Source: Rhizobium sp. Leaf371
GTDB taxonomy: Bacteria > Pseudomonadota > Alphaproteobacteria > Rhizobiales > Rhizobiaceae
Direction: 5' to 3'
Assembly (NCBI RefSeq): GCF_001424045.1
Contig: NZ_LMQB01000001.1
Span: 95,548-159,547, forward strand
DNA length: 64,000 nt
In this document: piece after piece, positions 26,448 through 34,922 of the stretch
Numbering within the stretch: position 1 is the first letter of the stretch
Layout of the letters: each line of letters opens with the position of its first letter
Program-made: the position numbers and the translations under genes
Notes under the pieces: generated by a model
What the model was told of the DNA's origin: nothing
Databases searched by the model: none
The model's input: only the letters and a program-made list of their open reading frames with translations

Positions 26448-28145
26448 ATGACAATCAAAATTGCGATTATCGGGTCTGGGCCGACCGGCATCTACACGCT
26501 GCACGGCCTCGTCTCCTCCCTGCAGCCGCTCGACATCACGGTGTTCGAAAGCGAAGCCGATCCGGGCAAGGGGACGCCCTACCATCCCGATATCAACGAC
26601 CAGGCGATGCTCGCCAATATCGCCAGCATCGAGCTGCCGCCGATCTACGAGACGCTCGTGACCTGGCTCCGCCGTCAGCCGGATGCGGAGCTCGAGCGCA
26701 TGAACGTGACGCGCAGCGCCATCGCAGAACGTTCCTTCTATCCGCGCATCGTGCTCGGCGAGTTCTTCCAGGACCAGTTCCGTCAATGCGTGATCGAAGG
26801 CCGGAAGGCTGGGCATGTCATCGAGATCAAGGCGCTGCATCGGGTCGATGATATCGATCTTCACCCCGCCGACATCGCCGTTACCGCCACCGGTCCGGAG
26901 GGCGAAAAGCACTATGCTTTCGACCATGTGGTGATGGCGACGGGTCATGACTGGCCGGAGACGACCGAGACGCGCCCCGGCTATTTCATGTCGCCCTGGC
27001 CGGCACCGGTGCTGAAGACCATTCCGCCGGGCCGGGTCGGCATTCTCGGCACGTCGCTGAGTGCCATCGATGCACTGATCTCGGTCGCAACCGCCCATGG
27101 GGCGTTCTATCTCGATGCCGCCGGATCGCTCGAATATTTCCCGTCGCCCGGAACTGAGGCGTTCGCCGCCGCGCTGATGTCGCGCAAGGGCGTGCTGCCG
27201 GAAGCCGATTTCTATTGTCCCTATCCGTATCTGCCACTGTCGATCTGCACGCCGGAGGCGGTGGATGCGCTGGTTGCCAGCGGCCGAGGGGATCTGCTCG
27301 ATCCGATCTTCGACCTTTTCCGTGCCGAATTGCTCGCGGCCGATCCGGCCTATGCCGCACGGATCGGACTGGGGATGCTGACGGTGGAGACGCTGGCGCC
27401 GGCCTATTTCGCAGACCGGGAGGGGGCCGACGCCTTCGTCTGGGCTGCGGCGAACCTTGCGGAAGCCGAGAAGAACGAGCTTGAACAGCACACGATCGGC
27501 TGGCGCTATGCGATCCTGCGGATGCATGAGGTCATCGCGCGGGCCGTGCCGCATTTCAACGAGGACGATCTGAAGCGCTTCCACAAGCACTTCAAGACCG
27601 TGTTCATCGACGACTACGCGACCGTGCCGCATCAGTCGATCCGGCGCTTGCTGGCGCTGCGGCGTGCCGGAAAGCTGGAGGTGCTTCGCCTCGGCCGAGA
27701 CTCCGATATCGACAATGAGAGCGTCGAGCGCGGCGCCGTCGTTCTGTTCGACGGCCGCAGGGAGGTGTTCGATTCCTTCATCGATGCGACGGGGCAGCAT
27801 ACGCTTTCGGCCCGCGATATCCCGTTCCCGAGCCTCGTCCAGCACGGTTTCGTGCGCAAGGCGACGACGCCCGTTTCGTCCGTGCTGATCGATATGCCGG
27901 ACACGCCGGCCGTGGTGCGCACGGGAGGGGTGGATCTCGACGATGTCTTCCGTCCGATCCTGGAGGCGCCTGTCAACCGCAACCTCTACTGCGTGTCGAT
28001 CGCCTTCCTGCTGCACAAGCTGCCCTTCATTCAGGGCATCACCAGCGCCCACGAACTCGGTGGCATCGTCTCCACGGCGATCCTCAGTGACGTGAACGGC
28101 GAACGGTCGGGCGGCCTGATCGGGTTCGATATGAACGCGGCGTAG
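26448..28145 (+). CDS. FAD/NAD(P)-binding protein, HpyO type
   Basis: A 565-residue flavoprotein-like protein. It begins with the dinucleotide-binding motif IAIIGSGPTGIYTLHGL and an acidic end of the second strand (VFESEADPGKG). Further on it has a second loop VGILGTSLSAIDAL, typical of two-nucleotide enzymes, and DSFIDATGQ. This matches the NAD_binding_9 (HpyO) family, for which the reaction is unknown. The start is an ATG with no strong ribosome site. The gene is divergent from the PRISE-type reductase. Confidence 0.8.
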   Translation: MTIKIAIIGSGPTGIYTLHGLVSSLQPLDITVFESEADPGKGTPYHPDINDQAMLANIASIELPPIYETLVTWLRRQPDAELERMNVTRSAIAERSFYPRIVLGEFFQDQFRQCVIEGRKAGHVIEIKALHRVDDIDLHPADIAVTATGPEGEKHYAFDHVVMATGHDWPETTETRPGYFMSPWPAPVLKTIPPGRVGILGTSLSAIDALISVATAHGAFYLDAAGSLEYFPSPGTEAFAAALMSRKGVLPEADFYCPYPYLPLSICTPEAVDALVASGRGDLLDPIFDLFRAELLAADPAYAARIGLGMLTVETLAPAYFADREGADAFVWAAANLAEAEKNELEQHTIGWRYAILRMHEVIARAVPHFNEDDLKRFHKHFKTVFIDDYATVPHQSIRRLLALRRAGKLEVLRLGRDSDIDNESVERGAVVLFDGRREVFDSFIDATGQHTLSARDIPFPSLVQHGFVRKATTPVSSVLIDMPDTPAVVRTGGVDLDDVFRPILEAPVNRNLYCVSIAFLLHKLPFIQGITSAHELGGIVSTAILSDVNGERSGGLIGFDMNAA

Positions 28146-28166
28146 CGCGTCGACCGCGGACACGGC

Positions 28167-28952
28167 TCACGGGTCGATCCACACCTCGTCGCCGAGGGTC
28201 ACGCGACCGGGGGCGGCGATGTCGGCATAGACGCCGAGATTGCGCCGGTTGCCGCGCAGGATATGGCGCAGGACGTCCGGCTGTTCCGGCAGGCCGGGTT
28301 GGGAGACGAGCGTCATGCCGCACCGCTTCGTGCCTTCGCTCACGCGGATCTCCAGCGTGCCGATGACGACGCGGCGTCCGATCCAGTCGTTCTCCACGAA
28401 ACCCGGTTCGGTCTCGGTGTCGATCAGGAGATCCGGCCGGAACCGGCGTGCGTCCAGCGCCAAGGCGGGATCGCCGGCGCGAATGGCGTCGATCGAGGCG
28501 GTGGTGAGGATGTGGAGCGGGCTTGCCGTGTAGCGCGGCGCGATGACGGGCCAGCTTCGGCCTGTGCCCCGCGTTTCCGCGAGACCGACGGGAAAGCCGA
28601 AATGGTCGGACAGGCGCTCGTCCATGTCCGGCGCGTCGGCCGCCAGAAACGCGCCGTCGGGAAAACCGATTTCCGCCATGCCGTCCGGCCGCAGGCGCGA
28701 GACGAGGTGGAGGGCCTTGCGCCAGCGCGGGCTCGATTCCGGTGCCGCAGGCTCGCGGGTTTCCGGATCGAAGATCAGGAAGGCGCGATTGGCGGCAACG
28801 CCACCGGTCGGATAGTCGAGGCCGCCCGACTCATCGTCCGCCACCGCGATGTCGAGACAGTCCATACGCTCCCCGCCGAGCGAACTGACGGGATAGCGCC
28901 AGAGTTCGGCGATACGTCCAACGAAATGCAAAGGATGCGGTCTCCCGGCCAT
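28167..28952 (-). CDS. MOSC-domain protein
   Basis: A 261-residue protein of the molybdenum-cofactor sulfurase C-terminal type. It starts with a beta-barrel N-terminal part (VGRIAELWRYPVSSLGGE), then RFRPDLLID and GTKRCGMTLVSQPG with the conserved cysteine thought to carry the sulfur or cofactor. YiiM/YcbX-like members reduce N-hydroxylated compounds. Starts upstream exist, including one 42 bases before, but none has a ribosome site; the chosen ATG fits the family N-terminus. It converges with the HpyO-type gene. Confidence 0.8.
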   Translation of the reverse strand: MAGRPHPLHFVGRIAELWRYPVSSLGGERMDCLDIAVADDESGGLDYPTGGVAANRAFLIFDPETREPAAPESSPRWRKALHLVSRLRPDGMAEIGFPDGAFLAADAPDMDERLSDHFGFPVGLAETRGTGRSWPVIAPRYTASPLHILTTASIDAIRAGDPALALDARRFRPDLLIDTETEPGFVENDWIGRRVVIGTLEIRVSEGTKRCGMTLVSQPGLPEQPDVLRHILRGNRRNLGVYADIAAPGRVTLGDEVWIDP

Positions 28953-29242
28953 GGTGAGGGATGCAGAGCGAGCAAGATCTGCCGATGCCTCCATCGAGGG
29001 AATGCGCCCGGCTGCCGCAGGTTCCCATGCGAAGCGGAGAAGCTTGCCAGGGCGATCGGGGATGATGTTTTTTCGTCCTGACCGCCGTTTCTTGATGAGG
29101 CAGAGATCGCTTTTGGAAGTCTTTTCTAATATTATGCACAAAATTGCGGCGTCTGCTCAATCCTTGGACTTTCTATCATTCTGTATTCATTCAGCTTTCA
29201 CTGATAGTTCTATCGTTTGACCACAAGGTTCGGGACATCTCG

Positions 29243-31348
29243 ATGGTAAGCGTTCTGGGAGCATCTGCGCGACTGCCTGTGGAGACGGATGACTTTCGCA
29301 TGTTGTTTCAGACACATCCTTCGCCGATGTGGATCTACGACCCGCGCACCTACCGGTTTCTCACCGTCAACGACGCGGCGGTCGCGCTCTACGGTTACGG
29401 CCGGCAGGCCTATGACCGGATGACCGTTCTCGACATCCGTCCCCCGTGGGAGCGCCAGCGGATGATCGAAGCCGTCACGGCGCGCAGCGACGTCGACCGG
29501 GCCGAACGGTGGACGCATCTGAAGGCCGACGGAACGGCGCTCGACGTGCTGACCTATGGCCGCGAATTGCAGTTCGAAGGACGGCAGGCGATCCTCGCCA
29601 TCGTCCAGGACCGCACGGAGGTGAATGCCGCCCGCCAGAAGACCGACGAAACGCGGACCCTGCTCGACAGCATCATCGAGAACCTGCCGGTTGCGGTCTT
29701 CGTCAAGGACATGGCGGATGACGGGCGATACGTGCTCTTCAATGCGGCCTGCAGCGCCGCATTCGGCACGCCGCCCGAAGAGATCGCCGGGAAAACCGAC
29801 CGCAGCATCTTTCCCGCGCGCCAGGTGGAGCTGTTTCGCGACCAGGACCGCCGGGCTTTCGAGACGGAGGGAACGCTGACCTTCGAGGAGACCATCGAGG
29901 ATCTCGCCGGCACCACGCGCATTCTGCACACCGCCAAGCGCACCTTGCCCGCCAGCAACGGAGAGCGGCTCCGCTACGTGCTCGGCATTTCCCAGGATGT
30001 GACCGAAGAGCGCAAGATCGAAGCCCGGCTTGCCTTCATGGCGATGCACGATTCCCTGAGCGGCCTTGCGAACCGGGCCCATTTCAGCGATCACATCCGG
30101 CGTGCAGCCCGCCTTGCGACGGCGGACGCGCCGGTGGCGCTGCTTTATCTCGATATCGATCATTTCAAGAACATCAACGACAGCCGGGGACATGCCGCAG
30201 GCGATGCCCTGCTGTGCCAGGTCGCCGACCGATTGCTGTCCATCGTGCGGGCGGGCGATTTCGTGGCGCGGCTCGGCGGTGACGAGTTTGCCATCGTGCT
30301 GCAGCTTCAGGATGGCCGCTCGGCGGAGGAGGTGGCCGACCGGCTGCTTGCGGAGCTTCGTCGGCCGTTCGACCTCGACGGCATCGCCGAGCACGTCAGC
30401 TGCAGCATCGGTATCGCCTGCGCGCCGGATCACTCGACCGACGACGACGGACTGATGCGGGATGCCGATCTCGCGCTCTATGCGGCCAAGGAAGGCGGGC
30501 GCTCGACCTCCTGTGTCTATCGTCCCGAAATGCGGCTGAGAGCCGAGCGGCGTCACGAGATGACGCTGGCGCTGCACCACGCGCTGGAGGAGGGGCAGTT
30601 CGAGCTTTACTACCAGCCGATCTACCGGATGGAGGGGACAGAGCTTGCCGGTTTCGAGGCGCTGATCCGCTGGAACCATCCGGAGCGTGGACTGGTCGCG
30701 CCGCTCGACTTCATTCCCGTGGCCGAGGAAACCGGGCTGATCGTGCCGATCGGCGAATGGGTGCTGAACGAGGCGTGCCGCACGGCCGCGCTCTGGCCGG
30801 CCCATCTGCGGGTTGCGGTCAATCTTTCCGTCTCGCAGTTTCGCGATGCCTCCTTGCTGGAGACGATGCGCGGGGCGATCGACACCAGCGGCCTTGCGCC
30901 CGAACGACTGGAAATCGAGATCACGGAATCGGTGTTTCTGTCCGACGTCGGGCAAAGCCTGCCGCTCCTGCGCGCGATGAAGGCGCTCGGGTTGCGCATC
31001 GCCATCGACGATTTCGGCACCGGCTATTCCTCGCTTTCCTATCTGCGCGCTTTCGCCTTCGACAAGATCAAGCTCGACCAGAGCTTCGTGTCGAGCATCG
31101 AGACGGATGCCGGCAGCCTTGCCATCATCCGCGCCGTCGTCGGCATCGGCTCCGGCTTCAACGCCACGACGCTGGCCGAGGGTGTGGAGAGCGAAGAGCA
31201 GCTGCAGGCGCTCCGCCGCGAAGGATTCGGCGAAGTGCAGGGCTATTTTCTCGGCCGTCCCCGCCCGCGCGGCGAGACCGAGGCGGTGATCCGGGCATCT
31301 GAGATGGATCGTCAGAGCGCGCCGTTGCGGTTGAGAGCGACGACGTAG
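29243..31348 (+). CDS. PAS-PAS-GGDEF-EAL cyclic-di-GMP enzyme
   Basis: A 701-residue soluble protein with two PAS domains (about 20-135 and 145-265), GGDEF (about 275-430) and EAL (about 445-690). The cyclase site LGGDEFAIVL is intact with RAGD as an inhibitory site five residues before. The phosphodiesterase site EALIRW and DDFGTGYSS are intact. The first PAS lies in FRMLFQTHPSPMWIYDPRTYRFLTVN. A TTG start 33 codons earlier would add a hydrophobic-looking N-terminus, but the ATG is favoured. Its last 37 bases overlap the end of the lactonase gene on the other strand. Confidence 0.92.
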   Translation: MVSVLGASARLPVETDDFRMLFQTHPSPMWIYDPRTYRFLTVNDAAVALYGYGRQAYDRMTVLDIRPPWERQRMIEAVTARSDVDRAERWTHLKADGTALDVLTYGRELQFEGRQAILAIVQDRTEVNAARQKTDETRTLLDSIIENLPVAVFVKDMADDGRYVLFNAACSAAFGTPPEEIAGKTDRSIFPARQVELFRDQDRRAFETEGTLTFEETIEDLAGTTRILHTAKRTLPASNGERLRYVLGISQDVTEERKIEARLAFMAMHDSLSGLANRAHFSDHIRRAARLATADAPVALLYLDIDHFKNINDSRGHAAGDALLCQVADRLLSIVRAGDFVARLGGDEFAIVLQLQDGRSAEEVADRLLAELRRPFDLDGIAEHVSCSIGIACAPDHSTDDDGLMRDADLALYAAKEGGRSTSCVYRPEMRLRAERRHEMTLALHHALEEGQFELYYQPIYRMEGTELAGFEALIRWNHPERGLVAPLDFIPVAEETGLIVPIGEWVLNEACRTAALWPAHLRVAVNLSVSQFRDASLLETMRGAIDTSGLAPERLEIEITESVFLSDVGQSLPLLRAMKALGLRIAIDDFGTGYSSLSYLRAFAFDKIKLDQSFVSSIETDAGSLAIIRAVVGIGSGFNATTLAEGVESEEQLQALRREGFGEVQGYFLGRPRPRGETEAVIRASEMDRQSAPLRLRATT

Positions 31349-32202
31349 AGGCTTGTCGTCGCCGTGATGAACAGGCGATGGCGCTCGCGGCCGCCGAAGC
31401 AGAGATTGGACGCCCGCTCCGGCAGGAGGATGCGGCCCATCAAATGCCCGTCCGGCGCGATGCAGTGTACGCCGTCGCCGGCGGACGACCAGACATTGCC
31501 CTCGCTGTCGAGCCGGATGCCGTCCGCAGCGCCCGGCGAAATGACATGGAAGACCGCGCCGCCCGAGAGCCGGCCGTCCTCGGCGACATCGAAGACGCGG
31601 ATATGGCAGGGGTCGTCGCTGTGCGGCAGGCCGGTATCGGCGACGTAGAGCCGGCGTTCGTCCGGGCTGAAGGCCAGGCCGTTCGGCGAGCGAAAATCGG
31701 TGAGCATCGCGCGGATCTCGCCCGAGGGATCGACCCGGTAGACGTTGCAGGGCAGTTCCTGCGCGCTGCGGTGGCCCTCGTAATCGCTGAAGATGCCGTA
31801 GATCGGATCGGTGAACCAGATGCCACCGTCGGAGGCGACGATGACGTCGTTCGGGGAGTTCAGGCGCTTTCCTTCGAACCGGTCGGCGATGACGGTGATC
31901 CCGCCGTCATATTCCGTTCGCGTCACCCGGCGCGTCCCGTGTTCGCAGGTGATCAGGCGGCCTTGGCGGTCGCGCGTCTGGCCGTTGGAGAAATTCGACG
32001 GCGCGCGGAAGGTGGACAGGCCGCCATCCGGCGACCAGCGCAGGATGCGGTCGTTGGGGATATCGGAAAACAGCAGGCAATTGAGGTCGCCGAACCAGAC
32101 CGGGCCCTCGACCCAGTCGAAGCCGGTTGCCAGCTGCTTCACCGGCCCATTGCCGAAGACATAGGTCGAAAACACGGGATCGATGGCTTCGAAAAACGAC
32201 AT
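31312..32202 (-). CDS. SMP-30/gluconolactonase family protein
   Basis: A 296-residue six-bladed propeller expected to hydrolyse a sugar lactone with a divalent metal. Metal-ligand regions are visible: GFDWVEGPVWFGD near the N-terminus with the glutamate, KRLNSPNDVIVASDGGIWFTDP with the asparagine, and SPNGLAFSPDERRLYVADTG with the second asparagine and aspartate. There is no signal peptide. It is divergent from a SnoaL/SDR pair, and together they suggest sugar-acid metabolism. Confidence 0.88.
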   Translation of the reverse strand: MSFFEAIDPVFSTYVFGNGPVKQLATGFDWVEGPVWFGDLNCLLFSDIPNDRILRWSPDGGLSTFRAPSNFSNGQTRDRQGRLITCEHGTRRVTRTEYDGGITVIADRFEGKRLNSPNDVIVASDGGIWFTDPIYGIFSDYEGHRSAQELPCNVYRVDPSGEIRAMLTDFRSPNGLAFSPDERRLYVADTGLPHSDDPCHIRVFDVAEDGRLSGGAVFHVISPGAADGIRLDSEGNVWSSAGDGVHCIAPDGHLMGRILLPERASNLCFGGRERHRLFITATTSLYVVALNRNGAL

Positions 32203-32298
32203 GGTGCTCTAACTCCTCTCGCGCAAGCGCTCTCGCCGCGCCCCTCCGGGGCTCTCCCGACCGCGCTCCCTCTCATCTGGGACATAGCGGAGATTGCC

Positions 32299-32742
32299 AT
32301 GACGGGCACTGATCTTTCGAGACTGTATCGCGACTATATCGACTGTCTCAACCGTCAGGACTGGAACGCGCTGTCGCAGTTCGTCGGCGAGGACGTCCGG
32401 CACAATGGCCGGCCGCTCGGCCTTGCCGGTTACAGGGCGATGCTGGAGACGGATTTTCGGGAGATCCCGGATCTCGCCTTCCGGATCGTCCAGCTGGTCG
32501 CCGATCCCCCCGTCATCGCCAGCCGGCTTGCGTTCGACTGCACGCCGATCGGCGCTTTCCTGGGGCTGCCGGTGAACGGTCGGACCGTCCGGTTCACGGA
32601 ACATGTCTTCTATGCCTATTGCGCCGGCCGGATCGCGGAGGTCTGGTCGGTGATCGACACGGCGGCGATTGAGGCGCAGCTTTCCTCCGCTCCGGAAACA
32701 GTCCGGTCGCGTTCGACCCATGAGACGGAGATCCCGTCATGA
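32299..32742 (+). CDS. SnoaL-like (NTF2-fold) protein
   Basis: A 147-residue protein of the SnoaL polyketide-cyclase-like family. It contains YRDYIDCLNRQDWNALSQFV at the N-terminus, HNGRPLGLAGYRAML, then FTEHVFYAYCAGRIAEVWSVID at the end. Family members range from cyclases to structural proteins, so the role is uncertain. Its stop overlaps the start of the SDR gene (ATGA), so the two are co-translated and may act on the same compound. Confidence 0.85.
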   Translation: MTGTDLSRLYRDYIDCLNRQDWNALSQFVGEDVRHNGRPLGLAGYRAMLETDFREIPDLAFRIVQLVADPPVIASRLAFDCTPIGAFLGLPVNGRTVRFTEHVFYAYCAGRIAEVWSVIDTAAIEAQLSSAPETVRSRSTHETEIPS

Positions 32743-33494
32743 GCCTTGCCCTTTTCGATCTCACCGGACGTCGCGCGCTGGTCACGGGGTCTTCGCAAGG
32801 CATCGGGCTGGCGCTTGCGCGGGGGCTGCAGGCCGCCGGTGCGCAGGTTGTGCTCAACGGGCGCGATGCGGCAAAGCTGAAGGCTGCGGCTGCGGCCGTG
32901 CCAAAAGCCCTCAGCCTCGTCTTCGACGCGACCGATCACCATGCGGTGCGGGCGGCCATCGATGGGTTCGAGGCAGAGGTCGGGCCGATCGACATTCTCG
33001 TCAACAATGCCGGCATGCAGCATCGGGCGCCGCTCGAAGACTTTCCGCCGGAGGCCTTCGAGCGATTGCTGCAGACGAATATCGCCAGTGTCTTCCATGT
33101 GGGGCAGGCGGTGGCGCGGCATATGATCGCGCGTGGCGCCGGCAAGATCGTCAATATCGCCAGCGTGCAGAGCGCGCTCGCACGTCCCTCGATCGCGCCC
33201 TACACGGCGACGAAGGGTGCCGTGGCGAACCTCACCAAGGGCATGGCGACGGACTGGGCGCGCTACGGGCTCCAGTGCAATGCGATCGCGCCCGGCTATT
33301 TCGAGACGCCGCTGAACGCAGCCCTGGTCGCGGACCCGGACTTCTCGGCCTGGCTCGGCAAGCGCACGCCGGCCGGGCGATGGGGGCAGGTGAACGAACT
33401 GGTCGGCGCCTGCGTGTTCCTGTCATCCGCCGCATCCTCTTTCGTCAACGGCCATGTCCTCTATGTCGATGGTGGCATCACCGCCTCGCTCTGA
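32739..33494 (+). CDS. SDR oxidoreductase, gluconate 5-dehydrogenase-like
   Basis: A classical short-chain dehydrogenase of 251 residues. It has TGSSQGIGLALARGL for NAD(P), NNAG, the catalytic serine in IVNIASVQSA, and YTATK with tyrosine and lysine. LSSAASSFVNGHVLYVDGG is the usual C-terminal block. The overall sequence resembles gluconate 5-dehydrogenases (IdnO), which interconvert gluconate and 5-ketogluconate. The adjacent lactonase supports a sugar-acid substrate, but the exact one is inferred. Confidence 0.88.
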   Translation: MSLALFDLTGRRALVTGSSQGIGLALARGLQAAGAQVVLNGRDAAKLKAAAAAVPKALSLVFDATDHHAVRAAIDGFEAEVGPIDILVNNAGMQHRAPLEDFPPEAFERLLQTNIASVFHVGQAVARHMIARGAGKIVNIASVQSALARPSIAPYTATKGAVANLTKGMATDWARYGLQCNAIAPGYFETPLNAALVADPDFSAWLGKRTPAGRWGQVNELVGACVFLSSAASSFVNGHVLYVDGGITASL

Positions 33495-33602
33495 GACCTT
33501 GAGGCTGCGTGTTGGACGCGCCAAAACGCCTCAATCGAAAAAATATCAGGATCTGCTGAAGATTGCCGCAATCATGGGGATGTCTGGCGTGGGGTTCGGC
33601 CT

Positions 33603-34913
33603 ATGTCCGTTCCGTCGCCTCCGGAGATTTCCCACGTGTCCCATATCCGCCATGTCCTGCCCGCGGTCCTGTTCGGTGCGCTTTTCGCCCTTGCCGGGTG
33701 CAACGAGAAGACCGAGCAGAAGCCTGCGAACGCGCCGGCGGTGAAGCCCGAGGTCAGCGTTATGACGCTGCACCCGACCTCCGTCGCCATTACGGCGCTT
33801 CTGCCGGGACGCACGGCCGCATCGCTGATCGCCGAAGTCCGGCCGCAGGTCGGCGGGATCGTGCGCAAGCGCAATTTCCAGGAGGGCGGATCGGTCAAGG
33901 AAGGCGATGTGCTTTACGAGATCGACCCCGCGACCTATCAGGCGGCCTATGACAGCGCGGTCGCGGCCGTCGCCAAGGCGAACGGCGCGGTGCCGAGCGC
34001 GCAGGCGAAGGTCGATCGCTACAAGGGCCTCAGCCGCAGCGACGCGGTGAGCCAGCAGGATCTCGACGAGGCGCAGGGCGCCCTGGCGCAGGCCAATGCC
34101 GATGTCGCCTCGGCGAAGGCGGCGCTCGAGACGGCCCGCATCAACCTCGATTATACCAAGATCCGTGCGCCGATCGGCGGTCGCGTCGGGGCGTCCACCG
34201 TCACGGTCGGGGCGCTGGTGACCGCCGACCAGACGACGTCACTGACCACGATCCGCCAGATCGACCCGATCAATGTCGATGTGACCCAATCGAGCGCCAA
34301 CCTCCTGAAGTTGCGGCGCGCCATCGAGGACGGGCGCCTGAAGACGACGGGCGCCAATGTCAGCGTCAAGCTGAAGCTGGAGGACGGCTCCGACTATGAC
34401 CGGACCGGCCGGATCGAGTTTCTCGATGCCGCGGTCGAGGAAACCACGGGCTCGGTCACCGTCAGGGCGGAGTTTCCCAATCCCCAGCAACTGCTCCTGC
34501 CGGGCGTCTATGTCCGCGCCATGATTCAGGAGGGCATCCGTCAGAACAGCTATCTGGTGCCGCAGCGCGCCGTCTCGCGCAACACCAAGGGCGAGGCAAC
34601 GGCCTTGTTCGTCTCCCCGGAGGGAAAGGTGGAGCAGCGCGTGCTGACGGTCGATCGCAGCATCGGCAATAGCTGGCTGGTCGCCGAGGGCATCAAGGAC
34701 GGCGAGAACGTCGTGGTCGAGGGGGGCCAGCGCGTGCGTGCCGGCCAGGACGTGACGACATCGAACGTCATCGTCAACGACGCCACCGGCGAACTCGAAC
34801 AGGCCCAGCAGACCGGAGGGCCGGCACCCGTCAAGGCCGAGGCCGGTTCGACGGCCGCCGCGCCGGCGAAAGAGGCCTCCGCTGCTCCCGTCCTGCCTGC
34901 TGCAAAGAATTGA
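33603..34913 (+). CDS. RND efflux periplasmic adaptor lipoprotein
   Basis: The membrane-fusion subunit of a tripartite multidrug pump, 436 residues. A signal peptide ends in the lipobox LAGC, so the mature protein is a lipoprotein. The barrel-sandwich lipoyl halves are seen in VRPQVGGIVRKRNFQEGGSVKEGDVLYEIDP and TKIRAPIGGRVGAS, with a coiled-coil hairpin between. A low-complexity alanine/proline tail ends the protein. It is immediately followed by the pump gene, ten bases on. No outer-membrane TolC gene is present here. Confidence 0.93.
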   Translation: MSVPSPPEISHVSHIRHVLPAVLFGALFALAGCNEKTEQKPANAPAVKPEVSVMTLHPTSVAITALLPGRTAASLIAEVRPQVGGIVRKRNFQEGGSVKEGDVLYEIDPATYQAAYDSAVAAVAKANGAVPSAQAKVDRYKGLSRSDAVSQQDLDEAQGALAQANADVASAKAALETARINLDYTKIRAPIGGRVGASTVTVGALVTADQTTSLTTIRQIDPINVDVTQSSANLLKLRRAIEDGRLKTTGANVSVKLKLEDGSDYDRTGRIEFLDAAVEETTGSVTVRAEFPNPQQLLLPGVYVRAMIQEGIRQNSYLVPQRAVSRNTKGEATALFVSPEGKVEQRVLTVDRSIGNSWLVAEGIKDGENVVVEGGQRVRAGQDVTTSNVIVNDATGELEQAQQTGGPAPVKAEAGSTAAAPAKEASAAPVLPAAKN

Positions 34914-34922
34914 GGTCGGCCC

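Noticed and set aside
28953..29242. Regulatory site between the MOSC and PAS-PAS-GGDEF-EAL genes
   Set aside because: The 290-bp divergent gap is AT-rich and must hold two promoters, but no clear boxes or palindromes stand out.
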